Below the pieces are notes generated by a model. It did no database searches. It was not told the origin of the DNA and saw nothing but the letters and a program-made list of their open reading frames with translations. From assembly GCA_024138025.1 (NCBI GenBank), contig JAMXBD010001374.1:248001-312000 (forward strand): a stretch of DNA of 64,000 nt, read 5' to 3'. The position numbers and the translations under genes were made by a program. The DNA is from Combretum micranthum. Lineage: Eukaryota > Streptophyta > Magnoliopsida > Myrtales > Combretaceae. Every line of letters begins with the position of its first letter. The stretch's first letter is position 1. This document shows, in pieces, positions 38,972-52,616 of this stretch.

Positions 38972-39654
38972 TGTGAACCCTTAGATTTTACGATAATTTT
39001 AAAGTAAGTTTAGAATCGAAATCAGAGTCGAAACCATGAAAGCCAGCTTGATCCACAACAAGCTTTAGAAGATTTAGATTCGATAAGACCACACTTAAAA
39101 TCCTAAAGCAATAAAATGAGATAAATTCAAATTATGTTTAGTAAAATTAGTATAAAACCTAAAAAGATTAGATTGGTAAATAATTCATTTGTTTTGAACC
39201 TTTAAGAGATCAGTTTCGTATCCGACTACTGATACGCAAAATAATGAAAAATTTCCAACAATCAAATTTTACTAGAAAAATATTAAGAAGTTCATAAAAA
39301 ATCATATACAAATTTTTTGGGTCATAAAAATTTCAAATATAGCCCATATACGGGTATTTTATCGCTACGAGTAACTTATTTGATATTTTACTATTACTAT
39401 TCATCACCATTTACTTTCATTTCTGTCATGCTTCCATATTTTTTTTCTTATAATTTACACCTATTTCCAACATACAATACCCAGTTTACTACTTTAACAA
39501 GTTATCTCATTACATGTCTCATTTGTCATTTTTCATTTGACCTTTTTTCCTTCTTTTCTCTTCCTACCAGCTCTCTTTCACGCCACCTATAGCAGTCCTC
39601 TTCTTTTTCTTTCTCAAATTATTTTTTTTCTAATTTAACTCATCGAATCTCCTT

Positions 39655-39842
39655 TATAAATACCTACCTCTATTTACACTTACACTTTACAACTCTCATC
39701 AAATTTCTCTCATTCTTTTCTCTCTTTCCCCCTTCTTGGCTAGTGAAAAACCTTGCTACCCCATCTCTTTTTTTACTAAAAAACACTCCTTTGATTCATT
39801 TTTTAAGATAAACACACTTCTCATACATCTACAATATTATAG
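39655..39842 (+). promoter_or_regulatory. LTR E promoter and candidate leader exon 1
   Basis: TATAAATA (39655-39662), a CT-rich leader, then AATATTATAG/GTATTG (GT at 39843), 188 bp after the TATA box. Confidence 0.5.
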
Positions 39843-41001
39843 GTATTGTTTTATGCATTATCCATGGAGAAATTCTCTCTCATGATGCAATAAGCTAGGG
39901 ATGATAATTCTAAAATGAAATCAACAACTTGTTATGATGATGTTAATTTTTATTTTATGTTTCTATATTATTATCATCTAATCTAACTATCTATATATAT
40001 AAATATAGTTATGTACATATTTATATCTATTTGATCTTATAAGCTCACTAATCTAACATTTATGTCCATGCACTTATTTGTCTCTCATAAATTATTTATT
40101 TACTTGCTTTTGAGACTTGTCCACAATCTAAGTCTTAGACTTGTCCTTAATCAAGTCAAAACAATAAGGTACTTGTTCTTAATCTAATTCCGGGGAATAC
40201 CTTGTCCAAAAATTATAAGGCTTCTATTTTATTTGATTTACTCTTATTTTGCATTTATTTACATGGTGACTAGAATGATTCAAGTCCTGGGAAGTCTTGT
40301 TGTAAACCTCCAAAGTTTTGTGATCGGTTTAGCTTAAACCCTAATTGGAAAGTCAATCGGAAACTCTAAAGTCAACAAAACCCTAGTTAGACGTAATGGT
40401 TTAAGTCCGACAATCACATATTAGCAACCCTAAGAAAGTAAGTAAGAGATTAGTATGTAGAATAGTTCGTACTTACATAAGGAAGCTTAAAAAGATCAAA
40501 TTAGTAAAATTGCAAATCGTTTTGAACCCGAACGGATACAGTTCTTGAAAAACATGTCCTAGGGCTCAGAATAGTAATAATATTCCAAATATACCGTTAG
40601 ACTCGTAAAATATAAGGTTTTCAAAATATTAGTTTTATAATTTTTCGGTAAGTAAAAATATCAAATATCGCAATTATACACGTATTTTCTTACTACTGGT
40701 ACTTTATTAGTCATATCTATTTACACTACAATATTCATTACTATTCTATACTATTCTTTTATCTTTACTTTTTATAACACCTATTCTTACACCTATACAC
40801 CCATTACCTTTACTTTTTACCTTTCACATAACTTTATTTCACATCTACTTTACTTATTACTACATTTAATCAATAAAAATACAAAATAAAAACTCTCTCT
40901 CCCTCTCTCACATTGTGGCCGGCGCACCCTTCCCCATTTCTCTCTCAATTTCTTTTAATTTTCCTTTATTTAAATCACACAAAAATTAACTCCTCATTTC
41001 T

Positions 41002-41191
41002 TATAAATACCCCATCCTCTTTCACTTCTTTCATACAATTTACTGCCCACAAATTCACTACCAAATCTCTCTTAAATTTTCCTCTTAACGCTCTCTCCAC
41101 ATACTCTCTCAAAACTCTCTTAAAATATTCTCAAACCTACTTCTACATACATAAAACTCATTTACACAGATTATCTCAAAACACTCTTTAG
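41002..41191 (+). promoter_or_regulatory. LTR D promoter and candidate leader exon 1
   Basis: TATAAATA (41002-41009), a CT-rich leader without ATG, then CTCTTTAG/GTAAAA (GT at 41192). Confidence 0.6.
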
Positions 41192-41399
41192 GTAAAATTT
41201 TCTTTACCAAATTCTTCTTCTCATGTCATATAACTTTATATGATTATAGTGTGAGTTTTGAAAAACTAAATGTTATAGAAGCTACACTATGTTCATGTAT
41301 TGTTCTTGTGCATGAATATCTATTTATTTATTTATGTTGTTACTTTACTTTGTTCATATTATTATTGTTATTATATCTAACTAAGTATTATATATCTAC

Positions 41400-41417
41400 A
41401 TATATATATATATATAT
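41400..41417. repeat. (TA)n microsatellite in LTR D
   Basis: A TA run directly before CTTTAGAGCATATAAGCTC, the same position as in LTR A. Confidence 0.9.
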
Positions 41418-42622
41418 TCTTTAGAGCATATAAGCTCACTTGCAATTTATTTGTTTTCATACAAAGTAATTTATTTATTTCTTATTGTTTTAGGACTAGT
41501 CTCTAGTCTTAGACTTATCCTCATCAAGTCAAAAAAAAATTCTTTCCTTTTGGGACTAGTTTATTTCTTAGTCTCGAGAGCCTTGAAGAAACTAAGACTC
41601 CCAATACTTGACTTTATTTATTTTTTATGTTATTTTTGCTTGTTATTATTTCTCATAATCATGTCTATTAAGATTGTTGTCCAAATCTTTAAAGCTTCAA
41701 TTATACTTTGACAAAAATGAGATTTTTTTCACCTAAGAATGATTTTTTTTATGAAGTGTATAATCTATAGTTTAAAAGTAAATTTATCCTTTTTCAAGTT
41801 TTAGGAAGAACTCACTACAATTTTAAAAGTTACTTTTTATCTTCAAAAGCTTTTAAAATCATTTTTATATTACTTTGTTTTCCTAAAAAGAAGATGATTT
41901 TGATACTAAAATGATTTCTATAAAAACATAATACAAAAGAAACCCTATGAAAAAGGAATGAGAATTTTCAAATTAAGATCTTTTCAAATAAATAGTCAAA
42001 GAAAAATTGTCTAGGAAAGTGACACTAATATTGAAAAAATTTGAAAAGAAGAAATTTATTCTTATCAAAAGTCATTTAAGAATAATATAAACATGAATAA
42101 TTCTTAAAAAAAAAGGAATCAAAATATCCATTTTAAAAGGAGTTACAAAAATGGATTCCTTGTAAACTATAGTTTTCTAAACCTTTAATTAACATTGTTT
42201 TACTCAAGAAATTTTAATGGACAACAAACACTTGAGCATGGATAAAATATGAGCTATATCTATGAAAAAGGAATTTTCAACTATATAGATAACTAAGTAT
42301 TTATCAAAGCAAATTTTGGATGGTTTAATGATTGAAACAAATTACTTTTGGAATGAGAAAAATTCGTGGTGAATCTGATCACCATTGTTTCGGAGCCTAA
42401 ATGATCTAGTTTGATGAAATAGTTTTAGAAATGGATATATCTTTTCGAGTAGGTAGAAATCGGTATATTATATGCGCAATTCCGAGTTTAAATGACCAAG
42501 TTATGGCCATTTTAAATTGAGGTCTTCCTTTATATGAACTTTGACGTTCTTATGACATAATTTTATCGAAATTCAAGAAAGTCAATGAGAAATACTCATT
42601 TTGGGTACTTTCCCTTGATTAG

Positions 42623-42719
42623 TGATTCCGAGGAAGAATACCCATTCCCCGAAGATTATTTCGACTAAGTGGATTGTATGAACGACTCATCCATTTAGAA
42701 GAAGTGTCAATATGACAAC
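42623..42719 (+). other. acidic mini-exon of LTR D
   Basis: CCCTTGATTAG (AG 42621-42622), 97 nt, then GTGAGT (42720-42725). The frame DSEEEYPFPEDYFD plus TAA (42666-42668) is 14 codons as in B, C and H, but starts one base earlier relative to the acceptor. The segment is 24 nt longer than in B and C, downstream of the stop. Confidence 0.5.
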
Positions 42720-43392
42720 GTGAGTTTATTTCCTTAAAAAGGCTTTACTTGATTGTGTTTGTAGTTTAGTCGCATTAGAATAAGGAAAGATAACTTAATA
42801 TGTATGTGAAAATTGTTGAAAGTACTATAAGAATATCGAGACAAGAATTGATTGTAAGTAATTGTTTATTTTAGTATAGTACTTGATATGTATGAAATTT
42901 TATAATCACCTTAAAATTGTTAATAATGATGCTATGATAATTTAAATAAATCGATTCATGCATACCACAAAATGAGTCACATTGCATGGAGTTATTATCT
43001 TTGGGTGAGAAGGATGGTTGCTCGGTCGAAAGCAACACTTGCGGTTATGATCGAAAGCGATTGCTTGGTGACATAGAGTTATCAAATGCTTGGCGGAAAT
43101 CTGAAAGCATGGCTCAACTCGAGTAGACTTAATATGCTTGGCGGTATTGATCGAAAGCATAATTTAACTAAAACTACTCATTTTGAGGTTACGTATCACC
43201 AAATTCCGAATGGAGGACGTAAATCCATTCAACATAGTTCTTAGAAAACTATATGTCTTGTTTGCCTACGTGTATGTTGCATTACACTTGATTGCTTAAA
43301 TAACTTGTTTGAATTTCATTATACAAAAGTTTACTTATGGAAATAATTCTCACAAGCCTATTAGCTTATACTCTTATAGATATCTTTTACAG

Positions 43393-43434
43393 TTTACCTA
43401 TTTGTGGTTGAGGCCACGTGAACCCTGCAGCGAG
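43393..43434 (+). other. candidate third leader exon in LTR D
   Basis: TATCTTTTACAG (AG 43391-43392), a 42-nt segment, then GCGAG/GTATTT. Equivalent in place to the segments in A, H and K. Confidence 0.3.
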
Positions 43435-44827
43435 GTATTTTCTTTTTTGGTTAAGGAGTTTATAGATGAAATTTAGTGTTGGATAAGATGTAGACTTCAT
43501 AGAAAATTTCTTGTAATAGATCATAGTTAATTTGATGGGGGAAGTGCCCCTAAGACTTGTAAGACTATGGTTATGAATGAATGAGTATTATGAATCATCT
43601 GTTCTTAATTTGTTATTGTATCTTCTTAAGCTTCATAAATCCATGTATGGTCCTCTAAAATTGCGAGAGCACGCCTTCACTTAATATTGAAGCTTCTGGG
43701 AATGACTAAAGTTGTCATACTTATGCTTTAATGTTGAGTGTGGCGGACTGTTACGTTTAGGGTACCCCTTGAGGCGTGACACTTGTCCTAATTCTAGGAC
43801 ATCCTTTTTTATTATATTTTTGCTTATTTATTTTTGCTTTTTAAGGGAACTCGTCCATTTCTAAATCCTGAAGAGCTTTGATCATAAGCTAAGGCTCTAC
43901 CTATCAAATTTCTTATCTTTATACTCTTTATTATATTTTTTTTTGCCTCCATAAATTATGAATTTAAAATATGGTATTTATGTTCATGTACATGAAATTT
44001 CATAGTGATGTGGTTATGCTAAAATAAAGTTTTGAACTATCTTAGAATGATAATTCTTTGTCATGCAAAATAATGATTTCAAATATATTTTCAAGGTGTG
44101 AAGAAATTCTTTTATCAAAGGATATATATATATATATATATATTAAACAAGATCATTTCTTAAATTCATGACAACATGATTTTAGAAAAGTTTCTTAATT
44201 AAAACTTCAGCATAAGATTATGTATTTTAAAAAATAAAATTTAGAAAATAAATTTTGATTATAGAGGAATGAGATCATCATGGAATCACAATTTTATCTA
44301 AAAATATACATTTACAAAGGTTTTGAGAAAAAGTAAGTTTCTACTTACAAAACCAATTTTTACGTAAACTTGAAAATTTTCGGCTTTCGGTAAGATAGCC
44401 TCATTAGACAATTTTCTTGAACCACATCACTAGAATCATACATGTATTTTGAGCTACTTATATTATTTAGAAGTTATCTTTCAAGTATAAAAATGATAAA
44501 TATTAAATTAGAGAGTTTGCAAGAAGTAAAAAAAGCAAAATATCACAAAATCAAATTTGGAACAGTTTAATACCCTCTTGTACAGTACCATTGCATCCCT
44601 TAAATGATCCTAAAAATTAAAAATAACTTTAGAAATGGATAGATCATTCGAAGTAGGTGAAGATCGACTACTTATATGGGAAATTCCGAGTTAAAATGAG
44701 CAAATTATGACCATTTTAAGTTGAAAATTTCCCATAATCGAAAAATGACTCAAATTTACATTTGTAGGGTTGGAAATTAAATAGAGCCTTTATGAAATAC
44801 TCATTTTAAGTATTTTCTTTTGTCTAG

Positions 44828-44891
44828 ATGATGAAGTTTATGACGCCCCTTCCCAAAAGATTATTTTGACTAAGAAGATTGCTATGACCGA
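44828..44891 (+). other. acidic mini-exon of LTR E (frameshifted)
   Basis: TTTTGTCTAG (AG 44826-44827), 64 nt, then GTGGGT. The frame starts DDEVYDAP in the usual phase. A one-base change in the following C-rich stretch puts the DYFD-stop end in another frame. Decay fits the older age of E. Confidence 0.45.
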
Positions 44892-46015
44892 GTGGGTTTT
44901 TTTTACGTTTATTATTCTCGTGCATGTGCTTGTACAGTAATGCATTAGATTTTAGGAAAATATGAAATTGGTATGCATGTGGGATTATCACAGGAATTAT
45001 GTATGTGATTCGTTATGTGTGATCAACAAACGATAAGCATATCGAAACTCGATTGGTTGATTAATGTAAATTGTCTCTATGTTTAATGTCATGTGTGTGA
45101 ATATTGGTTGATCGCCTTAAATGAGATCGATTATAGATTGGAAATCTCTTGTAACTAAATTGATCATGCATATCATTTAAAGAATCATATACGCATTTTG
45201 CTACTACTCCTTTGCGTGAGATTGGAAAGATAAGCTGCCTAGCTACATCTTGAGGAATTAGGACGTTCAGGGAGTACGACCTCATGATGTAGCTAGGCCA
45301 GATCAATTGCTTTTAATAAGGAAAACCTGGGGACTAGTAGTACGGTCGATTGGAAACCTAAGACACGTACGCAAATTTCAAGAAGGTCGTTTGACCCATT
45401 CAAAACATTCTCTAACACTTGGTATGGAGGGTATAAATCCATTCTACATACATATCCGGATAGTTGTATGTATTTGTTTGATCATGTGGATGTTGCATCT
45501 GATATGTTTGCTAATGGACTTGTTTGATTGTTTTGTTATGGGTAGTTTTGTGTAAGGAATTATCTCACTAAGCTAGTTATGCTTACCTCCCAATAAATTT
45601 TTGATGTTGCAAGTTTGTTGTTGTTGCACCCGAGAGTACCCTTTTCGACCGGATAGGACTATTGCTTTTGGGGACATTCTTTTGAAAAACTAGATATTAG
45701 ATTTTCTTTAAAATCTTTCAATTATAGTTATCTGTTTAAGTGAGACTACGTTATTTTGGAGTTTATCAAGGGAATGCCCCTGTGGAATTGTAAGATTATT
45801 GACCTTTAAATTATGAATATAAATGATTAAGTATTTTCTTGATTGCCATATTTTTACTATCTTAAACAACATATCCCACCAGTATCTCCTCCTGTGGTGA
45901 AAGTACGCATTGCATATGGTGTCGAAGCTTTTGCATGACTAAGGAACGTCATTCCTAAGCTTTAATATTGTATGCGATGGACTGTCACGTTTAGGATACT
46001 CTTTTGGATGTAACA

Positions 46016-47040
46016 ATTTAAGTTGGTATCAAAGCATAAGGTTATGGAACAAAACAATAAGTATAGAAGTAGAAGTCTTAGAGGCATGATAAGTCTAGGA
46101 ATAAGTCATAAGAGTGTTAGGAAGATCTTTGTGGATTTATGAGTAGCTAGACGAAGAGTTAGTTTAGAAAAGATAGGTATCTTTCATCTTAGGATGGGGG
46201 AACCTCTAGTGGTGTATAGAAAAAGTCTAGGAATCTTACAGTGTAGACACCGCCCTAACTAATAGGCCAATAACAATTTAGAAGATCTTAGGGATGTAGC
46301 AAGTGGGGTCATATGGGTTTAAGTGGGGAGATCAAATATTTTACGACGTCACTAGAAATATACAGATAGATATAAAATTAATTTATGTCCTTGAAAGAAT
46401 AGGTGAACTCCCAAACCATTTCTAATCTTTAGGAAATGCCACCTTCATAACTGCAAATAAGAAGGAACCAAAGTTACTGACGTTTGGATATGGAGACAAT
46501 AAGGGAAAGATATGCCAACGTAAAAGATTATATAACTAACCATTTGAAACTCCATAATATGACAATGCACACTTCCACTAAAGTACCAAAAGATGGGGAC
46601 TCGCACCTCCATCGCTAAATGAAGAAGTCAGACACGAACCTCGTAGGTGCCAACAAAGGATCAAAGGTGAGGTAGTTTTCCAAGCAATCGCGAATGGAAG
46701 GTGATGGAACCGACATCGAATTTCCTCTAACCTCAACGAAGGGATCAAAAAAGTAGCAAAGGAGCTACAAAGGGAAAAAGCGTAATCAAGCGCTATTTCA
46801 CAGACGTAATAGCAAGGAAATGCATCACATGTACCCGAAGCATAGCGCCTTTGTTATTAGATTGGGAATAATTAAAAGAGTAGTTAAGTATCTAAAAGAT
46901 AACAAGGGATCTAATGATTTCCTTTTAATGTGATTTTCTTGTGTTGATTTTATGACATTTATGTTATGTCTGTTTTTCCGTGAATAAAATTTCCTAATTT
47001 TCGATGAAGATTTTCTATCTTATGATTTTTACAAAGTAAT
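46016..47040 (+). mobile_element. decayed internal region after LTR E, with primer site
   Basis: TGGTATCAAAGC (46024-46035) matches the Met-type primer site at 11 of 12 bases, eight bases after the LTR end, and is followed by CATAAGGTTATGGAAC. The rest has no long open frame. It gives way to element G sequence at about 47040, but the exact junction could not be placed. Confidence 0.65.
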
Positions 47041-47670
47041 ATTTTGAAATTCTTGATTAGAAATGATGATCGTAACTTGATGACTTTTCCTTGTGCTCTA
47101 ATTGAACAAAACAAAACAAAAAAAAAAAAAAATTGAAAAAACTATAAACCATGCACTTAGGATTGAAATGGGAATGGGTTGGTTCCTTAGAAGAGCAACT
47201 TCTTATCTCTCTTTCAATTTTAAATAAGACATGAGCTTTGATATATAAATAAAAATGAAATAAAAAGCACCAATAAAAAAAGATTCAAGGTATAACTGAT
47301 GTATAGGCATTTATCTTTGATTGTGATGCTTAGAGAGATGATTGAGGAATTACATACTTATGTATCTAAGGGAAAAAAATTGATTGAATTTCTTTCTTAC
47401 CCGGATTGATCTTTGAATAATTTTTGCTTTAGGATTCTTCACTAAATAATAAGGGTAAAGGCTGACCTACTTTGATAAGTTCCATGATTCTAGTAGAAGT
47501 AGCTTTATCACAGTAAAAAGGAATGATTGAATATTTGAAGTGCCGAGGTGTTTGAGCTAATTTGATTTGATCAAAATTTCCATTTATGATTTATCTTCTT
47601 ATTTTTAAAAGCCTTGTATAGTTAAAATGATGTTTACTTGAGGATAAGCAAAAGCTTAAGTGGGGGAATT
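47041..47670 (+). mobile_element. Athila/Tat-like element G, end of internal region
   Basis: It aligns by eye with 18620-19328 of element F (for example ATGATGATCGTAACTTGATG, and the region ending GCTTAAGTGGGGGAATT). The polypurine tract TGGGGGAATT is at 47661-47670. It is truncated on its 5' side. Confidence 0.65.
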
Positions 47671-49440
47671 TGATAAGTATATTCTCTCTTTTCTATTAAC
47701 AGAAATTTGGGCTTACATTGATGTACTTTTGAATAAATTCCTATGAATCTGGTGCTTTTAATGTTTAATTGTTATTTTATAGCTCTTTGAATCAAAAGAA
47801 GAAAAATTGAAGTGTTTAGAATCATATTTAAAGAAAAACAGCAACAATATTTGAAGACAGAATAAGTTGAGCCTTGGAAAAGCACTGATTGAGGCCAAAA
47901 TATCAAGGCAAAACAAAGCAAATTTAGTTTGTCGTGCCTTAAATTTAGGCCTTGATGTGACTCTCAACATATGTTTTAAGCTGATTAAGCCTCAGATTTG
48001 AAGAAAAGTCTCTCGAGCACCACGAAGTCGAGCTTTAACCTTGACTCGCTATGAAGAATTAATAAAGACGAGACTTTTGCTTAACTTAAGTTGTGCCTCA
48101 AAGTCTTAAGCCTTCGAAGCCCTCGATGGAAGAATGGACAAAAATGATAGCGTTTTATTAGCACAAGTCAAGCCCCATCGTTAATGAAGCACTCGAGCAC
48201 TCCATACCTACCCCTTGATGAGCGATTGTTTGAGCAAGCAATACGGGTGTGTGCATGAATAAAGAAATGCATTTCGTTATAAATAATCTGCTACGCCAAC
48301 AATAAAATCTTCATGATTTCGTGCTCTGAGCCTATAAATAAATGTGCAGAGGCATGTATTGTATAGAGTGTACAGTGTACATAATTTGTGTAGCATATTT
48401 TCCTTAAACCTAGTATAGAGAGAGAGAATTCTAAGGTGAAAGAATGAGTTTTTTTCTTGCTTTAGAAAAATCTCGTGTTTTCTGGGTATAATTAATTGAA
48501 CCCATCGTTGTCATTTTTGTAGGACTCTGATCGTAATTGAAATATTCTTTGATTCAATTTTATATCTTCAGAAAGTGTACTTAATGCTTAAACCCATGGA
48601 GAAATAATCTCCTACAGCTTAAGGTTTGTGAATCCAAATTCTGATTCATGTGAATTTAAATGCGCTTACAAGTAAATTGACTGGGTATTTGTGATTAGTG
48701 GCTAGAATTTATTTGTGTGAGTCTAATTGTGTGGTGCACATGTTAGACCTATGTTTAATTTCAATTGAGTAAGCTGAGAGGTTATTCTTTTGCATAGATC
48801 TGCGATTACTAATGTAGTTGGTCATAATCGTCTTAAGAGAGGGGTTATGAGATTTTCTGTCTCTTGTTTTTCAAATTCATTAAGTTGGTTTTAAAACAAA
48901 TGATTCTTAAGCTTCATGCGGGTCTAGACCGTAGATAATTTGAGAAAAGATTCTACTAGTCTGGTCTAGATTTAGAGTTACTGACCTTGAGAGAGGCTTT
49001 AACTTACCTCAGTCAATCTAACAATACAAATACATCAGCAACAACTCTCTTAGAGTTTTGATTTGAAATCACATGGTAAGGAATTGGTGAACCAAACCTT
49101 GGGCTAGTGTCTTGCATTATTACTAACTTATCCTTAATTTTGCCCTGAAAACATTTGTAAATATTCATTAACCTAGTTTAGCTTCTATTTTCATTATGTT
49201 CTTCCGATTTTCTTTGGCTAGGTAATAGATGAAATGAGAGTAAGGTAGTTACCACTAATCCCTTGGGATCCAACCTAATTCTTTCTATACTTCTTCGGTA
49301 GGTGCGCTTGTGTAATTATTATTAGTTGCTAGCCGAAGTTGGATAGAACCTATTAGTTTTATAAATTTCTAAAATCTTCCACTTCGAGTTGTTCTTTTAA
49401 AAGGTTTTTCATAGAACTCAAACCACAAAACCCTACCACG
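47671..49440 (+). mobile_element. 3' LTR of Athila/Tat-like element G
   Basis: It starts TGATAAG right after the polypurine tract. TATAAATA is at 48333-48340. It can be followed alongside LTR F to a shared AACCTATTAGTTTTATAAAT about 100 bp before the end. The right end is uncertain by some tens of bases. Confidence 0.65.
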
Positions 49441-52400
49441 AGCATTTCTGGTGCCAATTGAATCAATTTTTTCCCCAACTCCTTACTTTTTATGCCACTA
49501 ATTTCCACCTCAATTTGGTGCTTATATTATGCCAATTGAATCAGATTTTTCAATTAAATTCAACTAGTTCACACAATTTGTTAACCAACACAATTTCCAC
49601 ATATCCATTCACCTATATACTATTCTCGTTAACTAGTAACCTTATAATTCATATAAGTAATCAAAGTTTTATATTTAAAACATCTCATTCCTCCATAATA
49701 TAAATCATGCCACCCCAATATACATATATTCAATATGGTTTTTATTGATTTTTCTTCTCCATATCATTAAACAATAATATAATCCATCCTACATTTATAA
49801 TTCCTTCTATGATTCATAAATGTATCTATTTAATCACCAAATTCATCAACAAAAAAAGAATTTCTAGTCACTTAAAATTTTTTTTCAAGTCTTACACACC
49901 ACTTATGCAATTAATAATCATAACCATGTTGAATTTCCACTTTATTATCTAGTTTGACAACTTACCTTGCCTATTCTTGCACCTTTACCACTTGTTTAGC
50001 CAAAAATCGAAATAAGCTTTTCCAAAATCTTCCAAAACCTAAAATTTAGTTACTTCAAATATATACAAAAGTGCTCATTTTATTTTTGATCTTAAATAGT
50101 CATAAAACTCTTGAAAACACATTTTAAATTCAAAGGCTTACTTTAGTACAAATTTGGATGAACCTTAAGTAGCATTTCTCTCTTTGATTCCTCTATTTTC
50201 TAACCTTAAACTACTACCTAAGAACAATATTGTCACTAAGGGATCTTATTAAGTGCTAATATAAGTTATAACATAAGTTAATACGCTTTTTTTTACCTTA
50301 GCCCTAAGTATTACAAATTTTACAGTTTTTAAGCTCCTTGGATGTTTGCATCTTCTTCATCTCCTTGAGAGAAAGAAGGAGAAACATTAATCCTAACTTA
50401 AACTTATAATATGCTAATTTAAACATAGACTAAAAGTACTTAAAATATCGATTTTAAAGATATTTTACCTTATATGAGTTTCAAGAAGGTTTTAATGAAG
50501 AATAAATGAAATGTGAAGATAAGGAGGAGAAAAAATAAAGATGGGAGCAGCCAAATGGATGTTTTAAGAATAAGGGAGGTTTAGGTTTCATCATTTTACT
50601 AAGTCGTGCCATTTCACATAATCTTAGTAATATACTTTTGCACATGTGTGTCAATTTGACAAGTTTTTGTATTTTATTGATTTTTCTCGTAAACTTTTTG
50701 TCGAAAAATATTTTTTAACTCTAATTGATCTTATTTTGATGATTTTGAATTTTCTTCATTGATTTCAAAAATTTGGGTTTTCCTAGGCCAAAATTAGAAC
50801 TTTTACAAAATTTAAGGGTTTGAGCCATAAATTGATTTTGATTGACTTCAAATTATTTAAATTAGTTATGGTTGGTATTTGGATTATTTCATCCGATTAG
50901 GTTAGATAGTAGAATTACATTATTACCATTAGAGTGTTTGTTTATGTAAATCTAAATGATAGATTGAGAAATCGAGCCCATTGGCTATTCGTTCCAACTT
51001 TTCTGTTTTCATCCTCTTTTTTTGGGATGATGGTGTTTCCTTATCCAATTAGATACCTAGACAAGTGCCGTTGTAATGCCATTGATTCCTTGCCTTGTAT
51101 GCCTGTTGATGAAGCCTTAACTTCATGGCTCTGCCACGTTATTAAAAGTTCACTTCAAATTATGGACCTTTAGAACATGAAACCTACAAACCTAACCAGA
51201 ATATAAAGACCCACTAATTGAACCTACTTCTAATTTTTTGTAAATCTACCGAACTGAATTTGTGTGATTTTTTGTTTACTCATTTACCGATCCAAGCCAC
51301 GAAACCCATTTGTGACTTACCTTAAATCTATGATATCACCATTGATTCGAACCGTAAAATCTATCTTAAACACAAAACATAAAGAAGAAAATCATGTTAT
51401 GAGGTAGAAGACGATCTGATTAACCCATTTTTATAAGTACAATGCATTAAAGAGCGCAACACTTGATAATTTCATTAAACAGAATATATGATGATTTATG
51501 TAAAAATTGGGGGTTAAGATTAGGGTTATTGATAGGTAGTTTGACAATATAAGTTTTTTTTTTTTGTTATTGTAAGGTTATCTTATTAAGTGATTGTGCT
51601 TTAATAAAATAATTATGTTTGGTGATTATTTTACTTTAATGATCATCATAGAAGAGAAGAGAATGTGTGGTGATTCATGGAAAAACAAATCTATTTTCTT
51701 AAATAAAAAACTTGAGCTTACGTGGAGTTTGTGTATCATCTTGCATGTTTTTACAGCCACATGCTGAGTAAGAAGATGGATGTGAGATAAAATGGTTGAA
51801 GAACCAATGCTGAGAGAAGTTTTAATTACGTATGCAAGTCCGTGGGTGAAAACTTGGGGAATAAATTGAACATTCGTCTGAAGTTCAGCTAGTAAGTTCT
51901 ATATTATCTTACTATTTTTCTAACTACAATGTGTATATATACATATATATTTGCCAATTTAATCATTGGACAATAGGAATTGACACAAAAAAAACACAAC
52001 AGGTGTCGTTATCATGAGAAGAATAAAATCAGCCTAACAGTGTCCTCCACGTAACATATAGAAGAGCAATCTTATCCATATATCGATAAATCGGGCTCTC
52101 CTACGTGTCTTATAATAATTAATTGTTAAAGTTGTTAAAAATACTATAATATAATAATATCATAATAAGAATGTTTTAACAAATAAAAAATAAAAAATAA
52201 TCTGAACCATTTTTAAGTCGAGGAAAATCCCTCCTTTCAAATCCGCACCATACGATCAACGGATCCAACGGCTCTGTTTCTTACACGTATCATAACATTT
52301 AGGCAACCAAAAGATGGTCAATAGGAAGTCAAAATCATAACATGACCACATGCTTCGTCCAGGTCCAGACTTCAGTTCAGTTGCCTGCACTTGAGTCTTG

Positions 52401-52532
52401 ACAACATAAGATTGGATCTTCGGACCCCTTAATGAGAATATTCTTGAACAATCTCACTGCCCATTTGGTAATAATGTCTTAAATCATCAAAAGCAAGAAA
52501 CCCAAAACGAAAATAAATAAATAAAGAAATAA
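49441..52532. other. 3.1 kb without a recognised gene
   Basis: 49441-50870 is AT-rich and on the minus strand resembles a decayed long LTR (AG-rich leader near 50480-50560, start-like TGTAAAAG near 50807), but no matching target duplication was found. 50870-51420 has a 79-codon open stretch (50934-51173) with no recognisable domain. 51900-52532 is the promoter side of the COR413-like gene. Confidence 0.5.
52102..52109 (+). promoter_or_regulatory. ABRE-like element upstream of the COR413-like gene
   Basis: TACGTGTC fits the abscisic-acid response consensus YACGTGKC and lies 508 bp before the start codon. Other ACGT cores are nearby (CCACGTAAC near 52050, ACACGTATC near 52284). No CCGAC cold-response core was noticed. 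COR413 genes are generally cold- and ABA-induced, which makes the site plausible. Confidence 0.35.
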
Positions 52533-52616
52533 TAAATCTTTCAAAACAGTAAAGACCATCACGGTTCAGACAATAGCTGGTGATATCACCTGCGTCCTGT
52601 CGCTGTCCAAATATCT

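Larger units (their letters stand above)
40301..43781 (+). mobile_element. solo LTR D (3481 bp), TSD CTTGT, nested in E
   Basis: It starts TGTAAACC, ends GAGGCGTGACA, with CTTGT at 40296-40300 and 43782-43786. Removing it restores the LTR E sequence across the junction, which proves the nesting order. Confidence 0.95.
38972..46015 (+). mobile_element. 5' LTR E, interrupted by solo LTR D
   Basis: It starts TGTGAACCC at 38972, runs to 40300, continues at 43787 and ends GGATGTAACA at 46015, giving about 3.56 kb without D. It belongs to the same family as A-D. It is directly followed by a Met-type primer site and a decayed internal region, so it is a 5' LTR rather than a solo LTR; its 3' partner is absent from the window. 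It must be older than D. Confidence 0.85.

Noticed and set aside
45061..45555. Open frames on both strands of LTR E
   Set aside because: They overlap on opposite strands within the LTR and are not kept in A, B or D.
49449..49456. TGGTGCCA as a deaminated Asp-tRNA primer site after LTR G
   Set aside because: The following bases do not match the rest of the primer site, and LTR G is preceded by a polypurine tract, which makes it a 3' LTR.
49708..50807. Possible minus-strand solo LTR from TGCCACCCC to TTTTACA
   Set aside because: The ends look LTR-like, but the flanking 5-mers AATCA and AAATT do not match, and no homologous second copy was found.
50934..51173. 79-codon open frame
   Set aside because: No recognisable domain, start context or splice partners; kept only as part of an unassigned region.
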